A stretch of DNA of 64,000 nucleotides from Agelas oroides. Taxonomy: Eukaryota > Porifera > Demospongiae > Agelasida > Agelasidae. The translations under genes and the position numbers were made by a program. This document shows, one piece after another, positions 11,601 to 20,819 of the stretch. The notes under the pieces are model-generated. The model did not search any database and was not told the origin of the DNA. It worked only from the letters and a program-made list of their open reading frames with translations. The DNA is taken from the NCBI GenBank assembly GCA_949130485.1, contig OX422184.1, positions 26,085,674-26,149,673 of the forward strand. Direction: 5' to 3'. Within the stretch, counting starts at the first letter, position 1, and the number at the start of each line of letters is the position of its first letter.

Positions 11601-11782
11601 CAGCAACCTGGAGACAGAATATGATCAGCCACCCTAGCCTTACAGTATGAGAGTCACAAGTAAATATTTCAGTCCATGACTTGACAAATTACAGCCAAGA
11701 ACATTTTACTATGTCAATATGCGCAGGGATTGCAGGTCATCGCTATGTTCTCCATTCAACACTGCGTTTTACTCACCTCCAT
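8686..11782 (-). CDS. PLRG1: Pleiotropic regulator 1 (PRP19-complex WD40 protein), exon 9 disrupted
   Basis: PLRG1 is a nuclear WD40 spliceosome component that works with PRP19 and CDC5L. I read twelve coding exons: 11782-11777, 11607-11492, 11222-11107, 11043-10904, 10733-10548, 10469-10320, 10177-10076, 10015-9923, 9848-9729, 9642-9503, 9281-9088 and 8745-8686. All have GT-AG borders and consistent phases. The N-terminus shows [21 protein letters not shown] and [13 protein letters not shown] open the propeller; later blades show [34 protein letters not shown] and [12 protein letters not shown]; the end is [17 protein letters not shown]. The model is about 473 residues, against about 514 in human. 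Exon 9 has a one-base shift near 9762-9780, and in the shifted frame the expected NHKKSVRA reads NH-stop-KSVRA. The first coding exon supplies only Met-Glu. Intron 2 and the last intron are filled with tandem repeats. Gene identity is very secure; functionality is not. Confidence 0.94.
8762..9010. repeat. Minisatellite in the last PLRG1 intron
   Basis: About nine copies of a 26-30 bp unit, (GTGGGGGAGCATCGGGAGTG)TGAGTG with AGGAGCATC variants, lie between PLRG1 exons 11 and 12. Confidence 0.85.
9290..9475. repeat. GGGA-rich purine repeat in PLRG1 intron 10
   Basis: GGGAGGGAGGGAGAAGGAAG-type purine repeats fill the intron between PLRG1 exons 10 and 11. On the transcribed strand this is a long pyrimidine run leading up to the exon 11 acceptor. 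Confidence 0.85.
11214..11462. repeat. 41-bp tandem repeat containing the PLRG1 exon 3 splice acceptor
   Basis: Six copies of a 41-42 bp unit (plus strand GCTTGAGACTAAGTGCAGAA, then GGGAGGTCACATAATTCAACA). The first copy overlaps the start of PLRG1 exon 3, and its minus-strand CTTTAG|TCTCAAG is the real acceptor. Every other copy carries CACTTAG|TCTCAAG, an almost identical acceptor sequence. The array probably grew by slippage from the exon boundary into the intron. Confidence 0.85.
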
Positions 11783-11926
11783 TCCACGACAGATCGTTCC
11801 TTAGCACCTCACAAATTATCCTAAGTGACCGTTCTATTTAATATCCACCCTCGACACATGCCGGCCTGTGCGCGCGCCCCTGATGTTGAACGGTAAAAGT
11901 GGGCGTGGCTCAACGAACAGCACAAC
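11783..11926. promoter_or_regulatory. Bidirectional intergenic region PLRG1 / FBXO9
   Basis: Only 144 bp separate the divergent start codons of PLRG1 and FBXO9. The stretch is GC-rich near its centre (GCCGGCCTGTGCGCGCGCCC) and has no obvious TATA box. Both promoters must lie in or very near this interval unless untranslated exons are involved. That is inferred from the layout. Confidence 0.55.
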
Positions 11927-14817
11927 ATGAGTGCTTCAGACGGTGAGGAAGAGTCGGAGGAGCTCACCTTGTTCCGTCAGCAGTGGCGGCAGGAGCTGGG
12001 TATCGGGCAGCCCACGCCAGGGCGGTGCCAGGGACCGGAAGAGGAGGTCAGTATCTAGCTGCTGATAGCCTAGCCATGTCATGTGGCCCACGGATCACCT
12101 AGTCTCGCGGAGCCAGACTCTCATCCGCTTTTCGTGTGAGAGTCTGGCTCCGCGAGACTACGGATCACCCTGTCTGCGTCATAGGATAATATACCCTCGG
12201 TACTTATGTGAGAGTTATTGATCATGATAACCAAGGGGTAGTCACTTATATGTCCCGTGTAGAAGCGTTTGCGACCGGGATCAAAACTGAATCAAGCGAT
12301 CAAAGCTCTTTTTGGGGTCCGATCAAGGGATCAAGGTGGCCTCTGAACTGCTAAAAATCAACAATCAAGAACGCGCTGCTGTAATCCGACCTTTGACCCT
12401 TGAAAATCAAGCGATCAAGAGCCTCAGAAGGGGACGATCAAGCGATCAAGCACACTTTTTGCCGATCAAGCACACTTTTTGCCGATCAAAAACTTTGATC
12501 GCGGTCGCAAACGCTTCTACAGGCGACATATAAGTGACTACCCCTTGATAACCTATCAGTGATAACTTCTCATCACACAAATTGATACCCTATCACTCAA
12601 AACTCATGGTCGACTGATATCACTGATAACTTATCGTGGTAGACAGCTTATCATTGTCGATCACTCATCATTGATTTGCAGGCTGTAGGTCTGTACTGGA
12701 TGGGTGTTGCTGCTGAGCGCAGTGGGGATATGTCTGCAGGTACAGCTATTGTGTTCTGAGTGATTCTCAAGAGATCAGCACTGATGTTCTCAGCGTTATG
12801 TCCAGCCACGTGTGTACCCACCCTGTCCTTCCCTCTCTCTTTCCCTAGCCACCATGTACTACCGGCAGGCACTGCAGCTGGTCCCAGACATTGAGTCCAG
12901 GGTATCCCATGGAGAGGAGGGTGGAAGGACGGAAGAAGAAGAGGAGGAGGGGAGGGGAGTGTCGGAGGACGCCTTGCCAGGACTGGTACAGTCTTTCCAT
13001 ACCCTCTCTCTTGACACTGTGTGTCAACCCAAGAGCCCAAGCAGTGTGAGTCCTCCCCAGCCTGTGGTAATTACGGGCACAGCATGGTGTTATCCTGAAC
13101 TAACCCTTGTCCTCTACACAGGAGGTGCACATCTCCGCCCTGCCAGCTGAGGTCCTGCGTTATATTCTCAGGTGGGTGATCTCTGCCCAACTTGACATGA
13201 GGGCCCTGGAGCAAGTTGCCAGGGTAAGTGAAAGATGATTAGCCAAGGGTTGGGTCTTGTACTGTGGCTGTTCCCTCTGCCAGGTGTGTCGAGGGTTCTA
13301 GCTGCTGGCCAGGGAGGCTCACCTGTGGAGAATGGCTTGCAGAAAGTGAGTACAGAGAGTGTGCAGTGTGTTGGTTGATGTGAAGCAAATGAACCTCTGC
13401 AGGCTGTGGGGAGAGTGCAGTCCAAGTTTGTACGGGGGCAGTTGGAGGGAGATGTTTATTCACACACCACACCTACATTATAATGGTATGTGATGCCCAC
13501 AAGGACTCTGGTCTAGAGTCACTACACTCCTCATCCTCTTGTACAGGAGTGTATATCAGTAAAACATCTTACGTAAGGCCTGGGGAATGGTCACTAGATG
13601 GATTCTACAAAGCTTATCATACAGTTGTCTACTATCGCTATCTCAGGTTCTTTGCAGATGGTGAGTAGGCCTTGATAGATTATGCTGGCATAATTTTGAG
13701 CATAATAGGTGCTCTTGAGCATCAAGAATTATGCTGGCATAATAGGCTGGTTTTCATGATGATCCAGGCATAATAGGCTGATTTCTTGAATGATGTAGTC
13801 TCAACTGTTTTATTATAACAGCCAGGCCCTAGAAGACTACATTGAACTTTCAGTCATGTTACAGTATAACTACAGAAATTAAGGTTGCGTAATAATATTA
13901 TGACATTGAAATTTTTTTTGCTATATGTATCTTGTAACTCATGTTTTAAGTTGTCTGTTCATGTTTCAACTGTGGTATATAAAATTTCTGTAGCGAAATG
14001 AGAAGCATAATAGGTGAATCGAAAAGCATAATAGGTGAATTGTAAAGCATAATGGGTCAAAATTTTGGGAATCAGAGAATAGAATAATAGGCAGGGGCTT
14101 GAGCATAATCTATCAAGGCCTAATGGTGAGTCTAGCAGCACTACTCAGTTCTCCTTATGCACCCCCTCTCCCTCCTCTCCCCCATCTGTGCAGGCTCTGT
14201 GATGTATCAAACATCACCAGAGGAGCCAGGTGGGATTGTGGGGAAATTATGTCACAAACACAGCTCTGAGTCTGTCCTTCTCGGCTGCTATACCATCCAG
14301 GGGAGCACGGTAGGTGACAGACTAAACTGGCAACACCCAACCCTCAGTGTGTAGTGTGTTCCTCAGGTGTGTGTGGATGTGGTGTCAGCCAGGCCAGTGC
14401 CAAGGGGACGACGGGCCGGTGGCCAGGCCACAGTTGAGGCCTCTCATGAACAGCGTTTCCACATGGTAGTATTCTCTCCTAACCTTGTGCAGTGCACCTT
14501 GGTGAACCTGTCCTCTCTCATAGGAACTGGAGCTAGGAGGAGGGTGACAGCAGAGGTTCAGCCGACTGCAGTGGAAGCAGCACTACTGCCACTCCTTGCA
14601 CAGGTGAGACTATAGCCGTTTGTAATGAACGGCCTGGGTCAGTGAGACCTACAGCCACACATGCTCTCTGGTTGTGAGGTGCTGTGTCTCTCCCACTGTG
14701 TGCAGGGTCAGTGGACAGGTGCAAGTGTCCCAGTTCAACATTGACTACCGCTACACTCCCTTCTACTTCTCACGAGTTAAGAGCTTCTCAATACACTCAA
14801 ATGGAATTCTAAGTTAA
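11927..14817 (+). CDS. FBXO9: F-box only protein 9, two in-frame stops
   Basis: FBXO9 is the substrate-recognition F-box subunit of an SCF ubiquitin ligase. Eleven exons are read: 11927-12046, 12682-12739, 12849-13045, 13122-13223, 13284-13345, 13403-13485, 13547-13660, 14194-14309, 14367-14465, 14524-14603 and 14706-14817. All phases agree and total 381 codons. Visible parts are an N-terminal [10 protein letters not shown], a TPR-like helix ending [13 protein letters not shown], the F-box ([16 protein letters not shown]), [33 protein letters not shown] and a C-terminal [12 protein letters not shown]. Within this intact frame are TAG at 13299-13301, where the human protein has Tyr in CRGFY, and TGA at 14545-14547, just before QQRFSRLQW. 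Intron 1 holds two foldback elements and intron 7 a 457 bp element. The tail overlaps NUDT8. Identity is secure; the stops mean decay or sequence error. Confidence 0.92.
12100..12160. mobile_element. Foldback MITE with perfect 9-bp TSD (FBXO9 intron 1)
   Basis: A 61 bp hairpin, TAGTCTCGCGGAGCCAGACT ... AGTCTGGCTCCGCGAGACTA, is flanked by the 9-bp direct repeat CGGATCACC (12091-12099 and 12161-12169). It is almost entirely stem with a loop of roughly 10-15 bases. Confidence 0.88.
12233..12546. mobile_element. GATCAA-rich palindromic MITE, copy 1 (FBXO9 intron 1)
   Basis: A 314 bp element with long inverted ends (AAGGGGTAGTCACTTATATG ... CATATAAGTGACTACCCCTT). The inversion continues through GAAGCGTTTGCGACCG and its complement. 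The interior repeats GATCAAG or GATCAAA many times and has a duplicated CACACTTTTTGCCGATCAA. It is flanked by GATAACC on both sides (12226-12232 and 12547-12553), consistent with a 7-8 bp target-site duplication. A second copy is at 46669-46899. Confidence 0.88.
13666..14122. mobile_element. 457-bp non-autonomous element at the FBXO9 exon 7 donor, 8-bp TSD
   Basis: Perfect 20-bp terminal inverted repeats TAGGCCTTGATAGATTATGC / GCATAATCTATCAAGGCCTA bound an interior with several GCATAATAGG(T/C) motifs. The flanking 8-bp duplication ATGGTGAG (13658-13665 and 14123-14130) consists of the last three bases of FBXO9 exon 7 plus the first five of its splice donor. The 8-bp duplication length suits a hAT-type mechanism. 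No transposase is encoded. Confidence 0.9.
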
Positions 14818-16471
14818 TGATAATAATATCACTATTTACCTGCAACTGAAAAATAGATGTGTAGTTAGGGAGGAGGCGGGATAGTGTGAGGTCCATCATA
14901 ACGGCTGTGAGCCCCCAGATCCTGTGTGGCCTGGCCAGGAACACTGGCATGCGCACCAGCCATGGCCGGAAGCAGGTATACCTTTGGTGAGCAGGGTCCA
15001 CAAGGTGCCGTAATGGGAGAGAGAAAACCTGGGACACCTGCACAGATGGGAAGTGTTTGTAGTTGGTTTGAGGGCTGCAGTTAGAGTGGTCAACTTGATG
15101 CTTGACCTGCCCACTCCATACGTAGACACTTGCTTAATAGCCTTGTTCCCAGGCCTCCCCCGTCTTTGGCATTCAGTATAATACACGAAAGCAGAATAAC
15201 AGGGGGAGGCCTGGGAATGAGGCTACTTGGTTAACATGCTTATAGTCAAGTGGAGGGAGTCCTACAGCGACTTACTGCCTTACTTAGTTCTGGGATTCAG
15301 CAGATCGAATTTGTAGTCCAAACTTGCCGCAGATATCTTAGGAGAACAGTTCAACCTGGATACCTGAAGAAGACCACATTGGTCAAAACAGTGTGTGTAA
15401 TAAATTTTGTCCCAAGATAGTAGCGGCAGGTTTGGACTCCAACCCACTGCAATGTTCTGCCAAGAAAGTGTTGTACAGAGGTTTAGTAAACTGGTGCCTA
15501 CTGTGGTTAGGAATTGGCCTTAGCACCTTCTGTGGACGGAATATAGTCTGGGAACGAGACTAGGCTTTTATAAAACAAATCATATTGCTGTTGGTAGCTC
15601 CATTAAACTACGAGCAATGAAACTCACACACCTACCTCGGAGCTGTTTGGTCTGAGGCTGTTGAGTTCCAGGCCATGCAGACAGCCAATCACAGGAGTGA
15701 TCATTGTCGAGCGAACCTGCAGCGAATTTGCAGGAACAGGTAGTGATGTACACTGGGCCATTCCATTTTAGTCATACACCCCCATTTACGCAGCACCTTT
15801 GATAATTCACTTCCTTGTGGCCAGCTTGGATACATGTTAGGGCCACAGGGATTAGTGGTGGGATTCCCGGACTTACTTGGTCAGGTAATCTTGGGAGCTT
15901 GCCCCACACCTCAACCTTACTCGGGGGAATCCCCAGTTCCTCTTTTGCCTCCCGGAGTGCAGTGGTGACCGGAGAGTCATCACTCTCCTCTGACAACCCA
16001 CCAGGGAAGCTATCAGGCAAAGATGGAGACATAACCGGCTGGCAGCCCCACATACAGACCTATATGCAAGTTGCTTGACACAAAAGTAGGAGGATATTAC
16101 TAGTGTGTTCGTGGTAGTATAAAAGGCCACTGCCCATGCATTTTATTATCCATTTCTCAAGTCAAGCAAGTTGCAAAGGTCTGTGCAGTGCACGATAGGA
16201 CGATAGATGCAGACTCTACCGGCAAGTCTAGACAGTACTCTATTGAGGCACCGTACCTTACTTGGTTTCGGTGGCGGGACATGTGCCGGGAGCGGAGGGT
16301 GAACAAGACGGAAGGCCCTTTCTCGGCTGTTACCAGCGGTACCAGCACCGCAGCGCTTCCCTCTCCCTCACTGGTCCACTTCTGAGGGGTGGCACCAAGA
16401 ATACTGGCTACTCGATCTCTGTTGCAGCGATCAAGAATGCTCGTCAACACATCATCGTCACTGCTCTCCAT
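14777..16471 (-). CDS. NUDT8: Nudix coenzyme A diphosphatase (NUDT8 type)
   Basis: NUDT8-type proteins are Nudix hydrolases that cleave CoA and its thioesters, usually in mitochondria. Four exons, 16471-16257, 16009-15877, 15716-15636 and 15037-14777, give an uninterrupted 229-residue frame with correct phases. Exon 1 ends with the family motif VLFTLRSRHMSRHRNQVS; exon 2 opens FPGG and carries the Nudix box TALREAKEELGI, with the metal-binding REAKEE glutamates. LRPNSSEVSQVFSLPL and RPHRIWGLTAV match the NUDT8 C-terminal half. The start ATG leads MESSDDDVLTSILDRC; I see no strong mitochondrial presequence. The start lies 80 bp from the divergent YIPF gene, and the 3' coding end overlaps FBXO9 by 41 bp. 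An 88 bp foldback sits in intron 3. The last dozen residues (after FQLQ) could change if a further 3' intron exists. NUDT7 is a less likely alternative. Confidence 0.9.
15138..15225. mobile_element. Foldback MITE with 9-bp TSD (NUDT8 intron 3)
   Basis: An 88 bp element with inverted ends TAGCCTTGTTCCCAGGCCTC and its near complement GAGGCCTGGGAATGAGGCTA. It is flanked by CTTGCTTAA (15129-15137) and CTTGGTTAA (15226-15234), a 9-bp duplication with one mismatch. Confidence 0.82.
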
Positions 16472-16551
16472 CGCTTCCGAGCCTTGGACCTGCGGCCACG
16501 CCCACTTTGTTTATTGGTGTGTACTAATTAGAACCGCGACTCCTGCATGCG
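16472..16551. promoter_or_regulatory. Bidirectional intergenic region NUDT8 / YIPF
   Basis: Eighty bases separate the two divergent start codons. The interval includes GCGGCCACGCCCAC, a GC-rich motif of the kind seen in housekeeping promoters, and no TATA box. Shared promoter use is inferred from the spacing. Confidence 0.5.
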
Positions 16552-18666
16552 ATGGCCGAGGAGAAGTATGAAGCCATCACCATGGAGGTATGGCTGTGTG
16601 CTGTGAATCTCCGGAAGGGTTTCGGACAGTGAACACTCTGCTGTATTTAGTGTGGGGATGTGTAGGATGGTGGATATCATATGTTTGTTCTTGCAGGCTG
16701 ACTCAGGGTCAGAGTTTGCTTTTCAAGGTATGTATGTGTGTTTACCAGTCTCACATGACGTGTTTACTGACATGATAACTTAACACTTCATGTGTTGCGA
16801 TTAGTCTCGTCCCCAGACCCCACCCTCTCACGCCGGGAGGCGCGCACGGGCGGGGCACGAGACTATGTTGCGATAACCTTTGTCATGAGACTAAATGGTT
16901 CCCTCCCAAGACTTACACAGTGAGCCTGGAATCTTTGGAGAGGGACAGATTGAGCCACATCAAGCTCAAGGTAGGTTACATTCCTCTCCGGCAGATGTGT
17001 TGCTAGGACATTTGACGTGTCATATCTTGCACACTGGTCTTGCAACCTCATCCATGATTGTGCGTGTTGCTCCTGGTTTGGTCTCCTCCCAACCCCTCCT
17101 CTGCAATGCGTGTTGCTCCTGGTTCATGGTGGGTGGTCCATGCCGGCTTGGTTCATGCTGGCTTGGTTCATGCCGGGTTGGTTCATGCCGGGTTGGTTCA
17201 TGCCGGGTGTATGTGAGGAGACAAAGCTCTTGGCCCTGTGCTTGTGATGTCACACATCTCATTTTGTATGGCACTAGCTTCCAGAGCTTATCAGGAGTAG
17301 GCCAGTAGTCCCCATGCTCTCAATCACCTGTGTGTACTATTGCTGTCTCTCTATGCAGATGGCCATGAGGAAAAGGTGAGCACATGAGGTGGCTCTTCAC
17401 ATGAACTGTCAAGTGAGACGGTTGAGTGAGACGGTTGTCAGTGTGCCTTCTTTCTCTCCAGCCTGCTCAGCCTCGTTCCACCAGCTCATGGCTCTCTCTC
17501 CTCACCTTGGAATACTACCAGGGCTTCTTTGATGTCACAACTGCCCAGGTACGTCTCCCCCTGACTAGCCCAACAGCCAACTAGTGTCTCGAGCCTCTCA
17601 TTGTGCAGGTGGCACAGCGGTTGTTGGCTGGGATGGTACCACTGAGGTACAATCTTGCAGAAGTGATCCAGCCGAACCCTGACCTCTATGGACCAATCTA
17701 TTGCATGACCCTCATCTTCTCCACTGCCATCAGTGGAAACATTGTCAAAGTGTTTGAGTGAGTGTCACATGTGCTTGAGTGTTCCCCTTGGCATGTGTAG
17801 CATACATACACCACACAAAGGAAGGTGCAACCATGTGGAAGTTTTTGTCCACTGGGATTAGTACACCAGTCTACCAGTAACTCAATTTACAAAACGTGGT
17901 TTTGCAAGGCCAACCTGCCCGCCTTCTGTGTACACAACACTTGCACAATCTTAATAGTCCATATTGGAAGGAGTGGGAGTCAAAAACATTTCCTGACAAG
18001 ATGTGTGTGTGTGCACCTTCTCCACACAGAGACCAGAGTTCTTGGGAATTTCATTTTCATGAGGTGATTGTCCTGGGATGTGCTCTGTATGTCTATACCT
18101 GGCTGGTGCCGGTCGTCCTGTCTAGTCTACTGTGGTGGAGGGGCAGTCAGAACCGCTACTCCCTGCTGGAGCTACTCTCCATCTATGGCTATAGCATCAG
18201 CATTTTCATCCCCATCACAGTACATTGCTAGTGGAGAAAGGGAGGGAGAGGGGGAGGAGCCTAACCCAAAAGGTATTACATGCATCCCTTTAGATGCTAT
18301 GGGTGATCAACAGTGATATGTTACGTTGGGCCTTGCTAGGTGTCGGAACAGCCCTTTCAGGTACGTGACCCTCATTTCCAGGAGCCTGGACAACTTACAA
18401 TGGCAGCTTGTCCCTGCATGCTAATGGTGTCACATTGTTCCACTTCCAAACTACTGACTGGTTGTTGGCCATCTTCATCGTAGTCAGACCACTTCTGGAC
18501 GTGCCTGTATGGTTAATTGCATGCTGCGTATACTTCTGTGTACCTGTGGCTTGTGTAGCACATCCTTCTGGCTGGTATCCTCTTTTGCTTTGTGGACATT
18601 TTTGAGCACAATAGTCTAGATGATTTCATGCATATGTGGTTATTGTATGCTATATGCACGCTATGA
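16552..18666 (+). CDS. YIPF1: YIP1-family Golgi membrane protein (YIPF1/YIPF2 type)
   Basis: YIPF1/2 are multi-pass Golgi/ER membrane proteins linked to Rab-dependent traffic and glycosylation. Exons 16552-16587, 16697-16727, 16911-16970, 17359-17375, 17462-17548, 17609-17757, 18030-18219 and 18294-18360 have consistent phases. They give an acidic N-terminus (MAEEKYEAITME), then LTLEYYQGFFDV, NPDLYGPIYCMTLIFSTAISGN, YVYTWLVPVVLSSLLWW, LELLSIYGYSISIFIPI and LRWALLGVGTALSG. These are the Yip1-domain signatures and membrane segments in the usual order. A final exon, 18559-18666, reads HILLAGILFCFVDIFEHN then a stop at 18664-18666. The segment normally joining these parts (FWP..R in homologues) was not found between 18361 and 18558, so the C-terminal region is incomplete or damaged. 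I cannot separate YIPF1 from YIPF2. Intron 2 carries a foldback element. Confidence 0.85.
16802..16865. mobile_element. Foldback MITE with perfect 9-bp TSD (YIPF intron 2)
   Basis: A 64 bp hairpin from TAGTCTCGTCCCCAGACCCC to GGGCGGGGCACGAGACTA is flanked by TGTTGCGAT (16793-16801 and 16866-16874). It lies 45 bp upstream of YIPF exon 3. Confidence 0.88.
17131..17214. repeat. Short 14-bp tandem repeat (GGTTCATGCCGGGTT) in YIPF intron 3
   Basis: About five copies of a unit reading GGTTCATGC(C/T)GG(G/C)TT lie between YIPF exons 3 and 4. Confidence 0.75.
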
Positions 18667-18749
18667 ATTAGCCAGGCTGATCCTGTAGGGTCAGCAAGTC
18701 ATGGCATTGTACTGATCTCATGAGTGACACTCTCTCTCTCTCTCATCAG

Positions 18750-20506
18750 GGTGTGTTCTACAGTATTCGCAGTCTCCTATTGGAGGCTGAATATTGTTCA
18801 GCAATCAGCGTGACACCAGGCAAAACCTTCACTGTACAAGTATATACGTGAACCACAGTAATATTGAAATGTCCACTAAATTAGAAAGCTTTATAGTCTG
18901 CCAACATCCCTGAGGGCAACATCTGACACTGTGAATGTATATAGACAATTTTAATGCTTATGGACTCCAACAGTTCTTGGAGGCTATATATGATCCTATG
19001 ATCCTATGATCACAGTAGGTAGGCCAATTTGCAAAAGCACCTTGACATAACAGTCACATTTCCTGCAGTTTACGTGACCACTTCCTCTCTCTCTTCAGGG
19101 GTTTGGCAAAATAGGCATGCATACTTGTTGGTATCTCTGTTGCGAGGGTGCCAAGCTGGTAGGTGTGATAGAGAGAGATGGCAACATTGTGAACAGAGAG
19201 GAGGGGATTTGGAATACATGCTGGTGTGAAGGATTGATATGTTGTGCTGTGTGTGTGTGTGTGTGTGTGTCAGAGCTAATGTTATGGAGGCTGTACTCCA
19301 CTCAGACCAACGGCACCATTATGGGCTTCCCTGGAGCCACAGCGACTGAGGAAAACCTGGTGACAGCCGAGTGTGACATCCTGGTTTCTGCCGCAGGAGA
19401 AAGATCACTGCAGACATTGCCAGGAATATGAAGGCAAAGGTGAGTGTGGGTGCATGGGTGGTGAGGAGTGAGAGGTGTGAAGGATGACGGATGGGAGGAG
19501 TGAGGGGTGAGGAGGATGAGTTGCAATCTCTGGTTATGTTACGTATGCAGGTGATAGTGGAGGGTGCAAACGGTCCCACAACCACTGCAGCCGAGAAGAT
19601 CCTCTTGGACAGAAAAGTACTAGTGATTCCAGTAAGTGTGCATACATACATATCTTTCCCTCTCTCTCTCTCATGCATGCCAGTTTCTCTGGTTCTTTAC
19701 AGGACATGTTTGCGAATGCTGGCGGTGTGACAGTGTCGTACTTTGAGTGGCTGAAGAATCTTAACCATGTCAGCTACGGCAGACTCACTTGGAGATACGA
19801 GAGAGAGTCAAACTTCCACCTCCTGGGTAAGTCAGAGTAGCAAGTAGTTAATTGCTAGGGACTCCCTCGTGTTAGCCCATCTTTTCACTGCTTGAGGATT
19901 GGTCGCCTTTCTTTGCAGCAAGCATGCTGAAGAGTTTGGAGAGCAAGTTCTTGGGGAGCCAGCCGGGGTCCATCCCCATTGTACCCACACCAGAATTTGC
20001 CATGAGGATCGAAGTGAGCTAGTCTCAATCATCACTCTTGTCAGTTGGAGGGGGGAGAGGTGACTACTCAGCCTCAGGGCACTAGCCAATTAACATTCAT
20101 TGTTGCTGGGATGGAAGCCATTCTGTGTTTGCAAATGAATTTGACAGTTTTGATAAACCATTGTGGATGGCTTCCCAGGGAAAGTGTACAGGGCGCTAAA
20201 TTAGCCAAAACAGTGTTTTATGTGGCTGGTGAGGAAGGTAAGTGTCCCTACTCAAGCAAGATATGGGCTGGTTTCCAGCAGTGGTATGATTTGCATCATG
20301 ACTTGGGAGGCATTATACAGTAAAACCCTAATGGGCTAATCATAGACTCTGGAAAAGGGAATGAATTGAATCTTTTCTCCATCTAGCAAATTATGAATGC
20401 AGTGAGAGAATTTGACCTCGGACTTGACCTGCGTACTGCTGCATATGCGTGTGCCCTGCAAAAGATCTACACCATCTACCTTGCAGCCGGCATCACCTTC
20501 TCGTGA
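18750..20506 (+). pseudogene. GLUD1: Glutamate dehydrogenase, C-terminal half only, frameshifted
   Basis: Glutamate dehydrogenase is the mitochondrial enzyme converting glutamate to 2-oxoglutarate. Exon-like blocks match the second half of GLUD1: 18750-18839 (GVFYSIRSLL), 19099-about 19220 (GFGKIGMHT, Rossmann fold), 19274-19439 (IMGFPGATA, AECDILVSAAG), 19551-19631 (VEGANGPTT), 19703-19826 ([20 protein letters not shown]), 19919-20013 (IPIVPTPEFAMRIE) and 20387-20506 (GLDLRTAAYACALQKIY ... ITFS, stop). The first ~300 residues, with the catalytic lysine region, are absent: the YIPF stop lies only 84 bp upstream. A one-base shift near 19397-19402 breaks the frame before KITADIARNMKAK. The usual segment between MRIE and QIM is not recognisable. 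This is a truncated copy, or the assembly has lost the 5' half. Confidence 0.85.
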
Positions 20507-20819
20507 AATGAAAACTTGTTCTACTATACTTTTGTGCTAGTGCAGCTATAAAGCATTAGAGACACATGTCTAGCCGTTTCCACAGTCTCCTAGCATATCT
20601 GTACATGACCTGTAGGAAAACCGTAGTTCTCCCAACAAAACAATTTAGGATTATACACAAGGGGGACCCTCTCTTATTTGTGTATAATGAGACGAACCAC
20701 AACGCAGACGCAGCCTCTGACATGGCGCATTGCGCAATTGCGGCGTGCGAGATGATGTCATTGTATGTCATTGTTTATTGTGCACTGTGCATGCGCAGAT
20801 TGTCTGCCGGTCACCAGAA

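Noticed and set aside
11927..13301. Reassigned stop codons as an explanation for TAG/TGA inside FBXO9 and PLRG1
   Set aside because: PLRG1 itself ends with TAG, and the YIPF and GLUD frames end with TGA at the expected C-termini, so the standard code fits better; error or decay is simpler.
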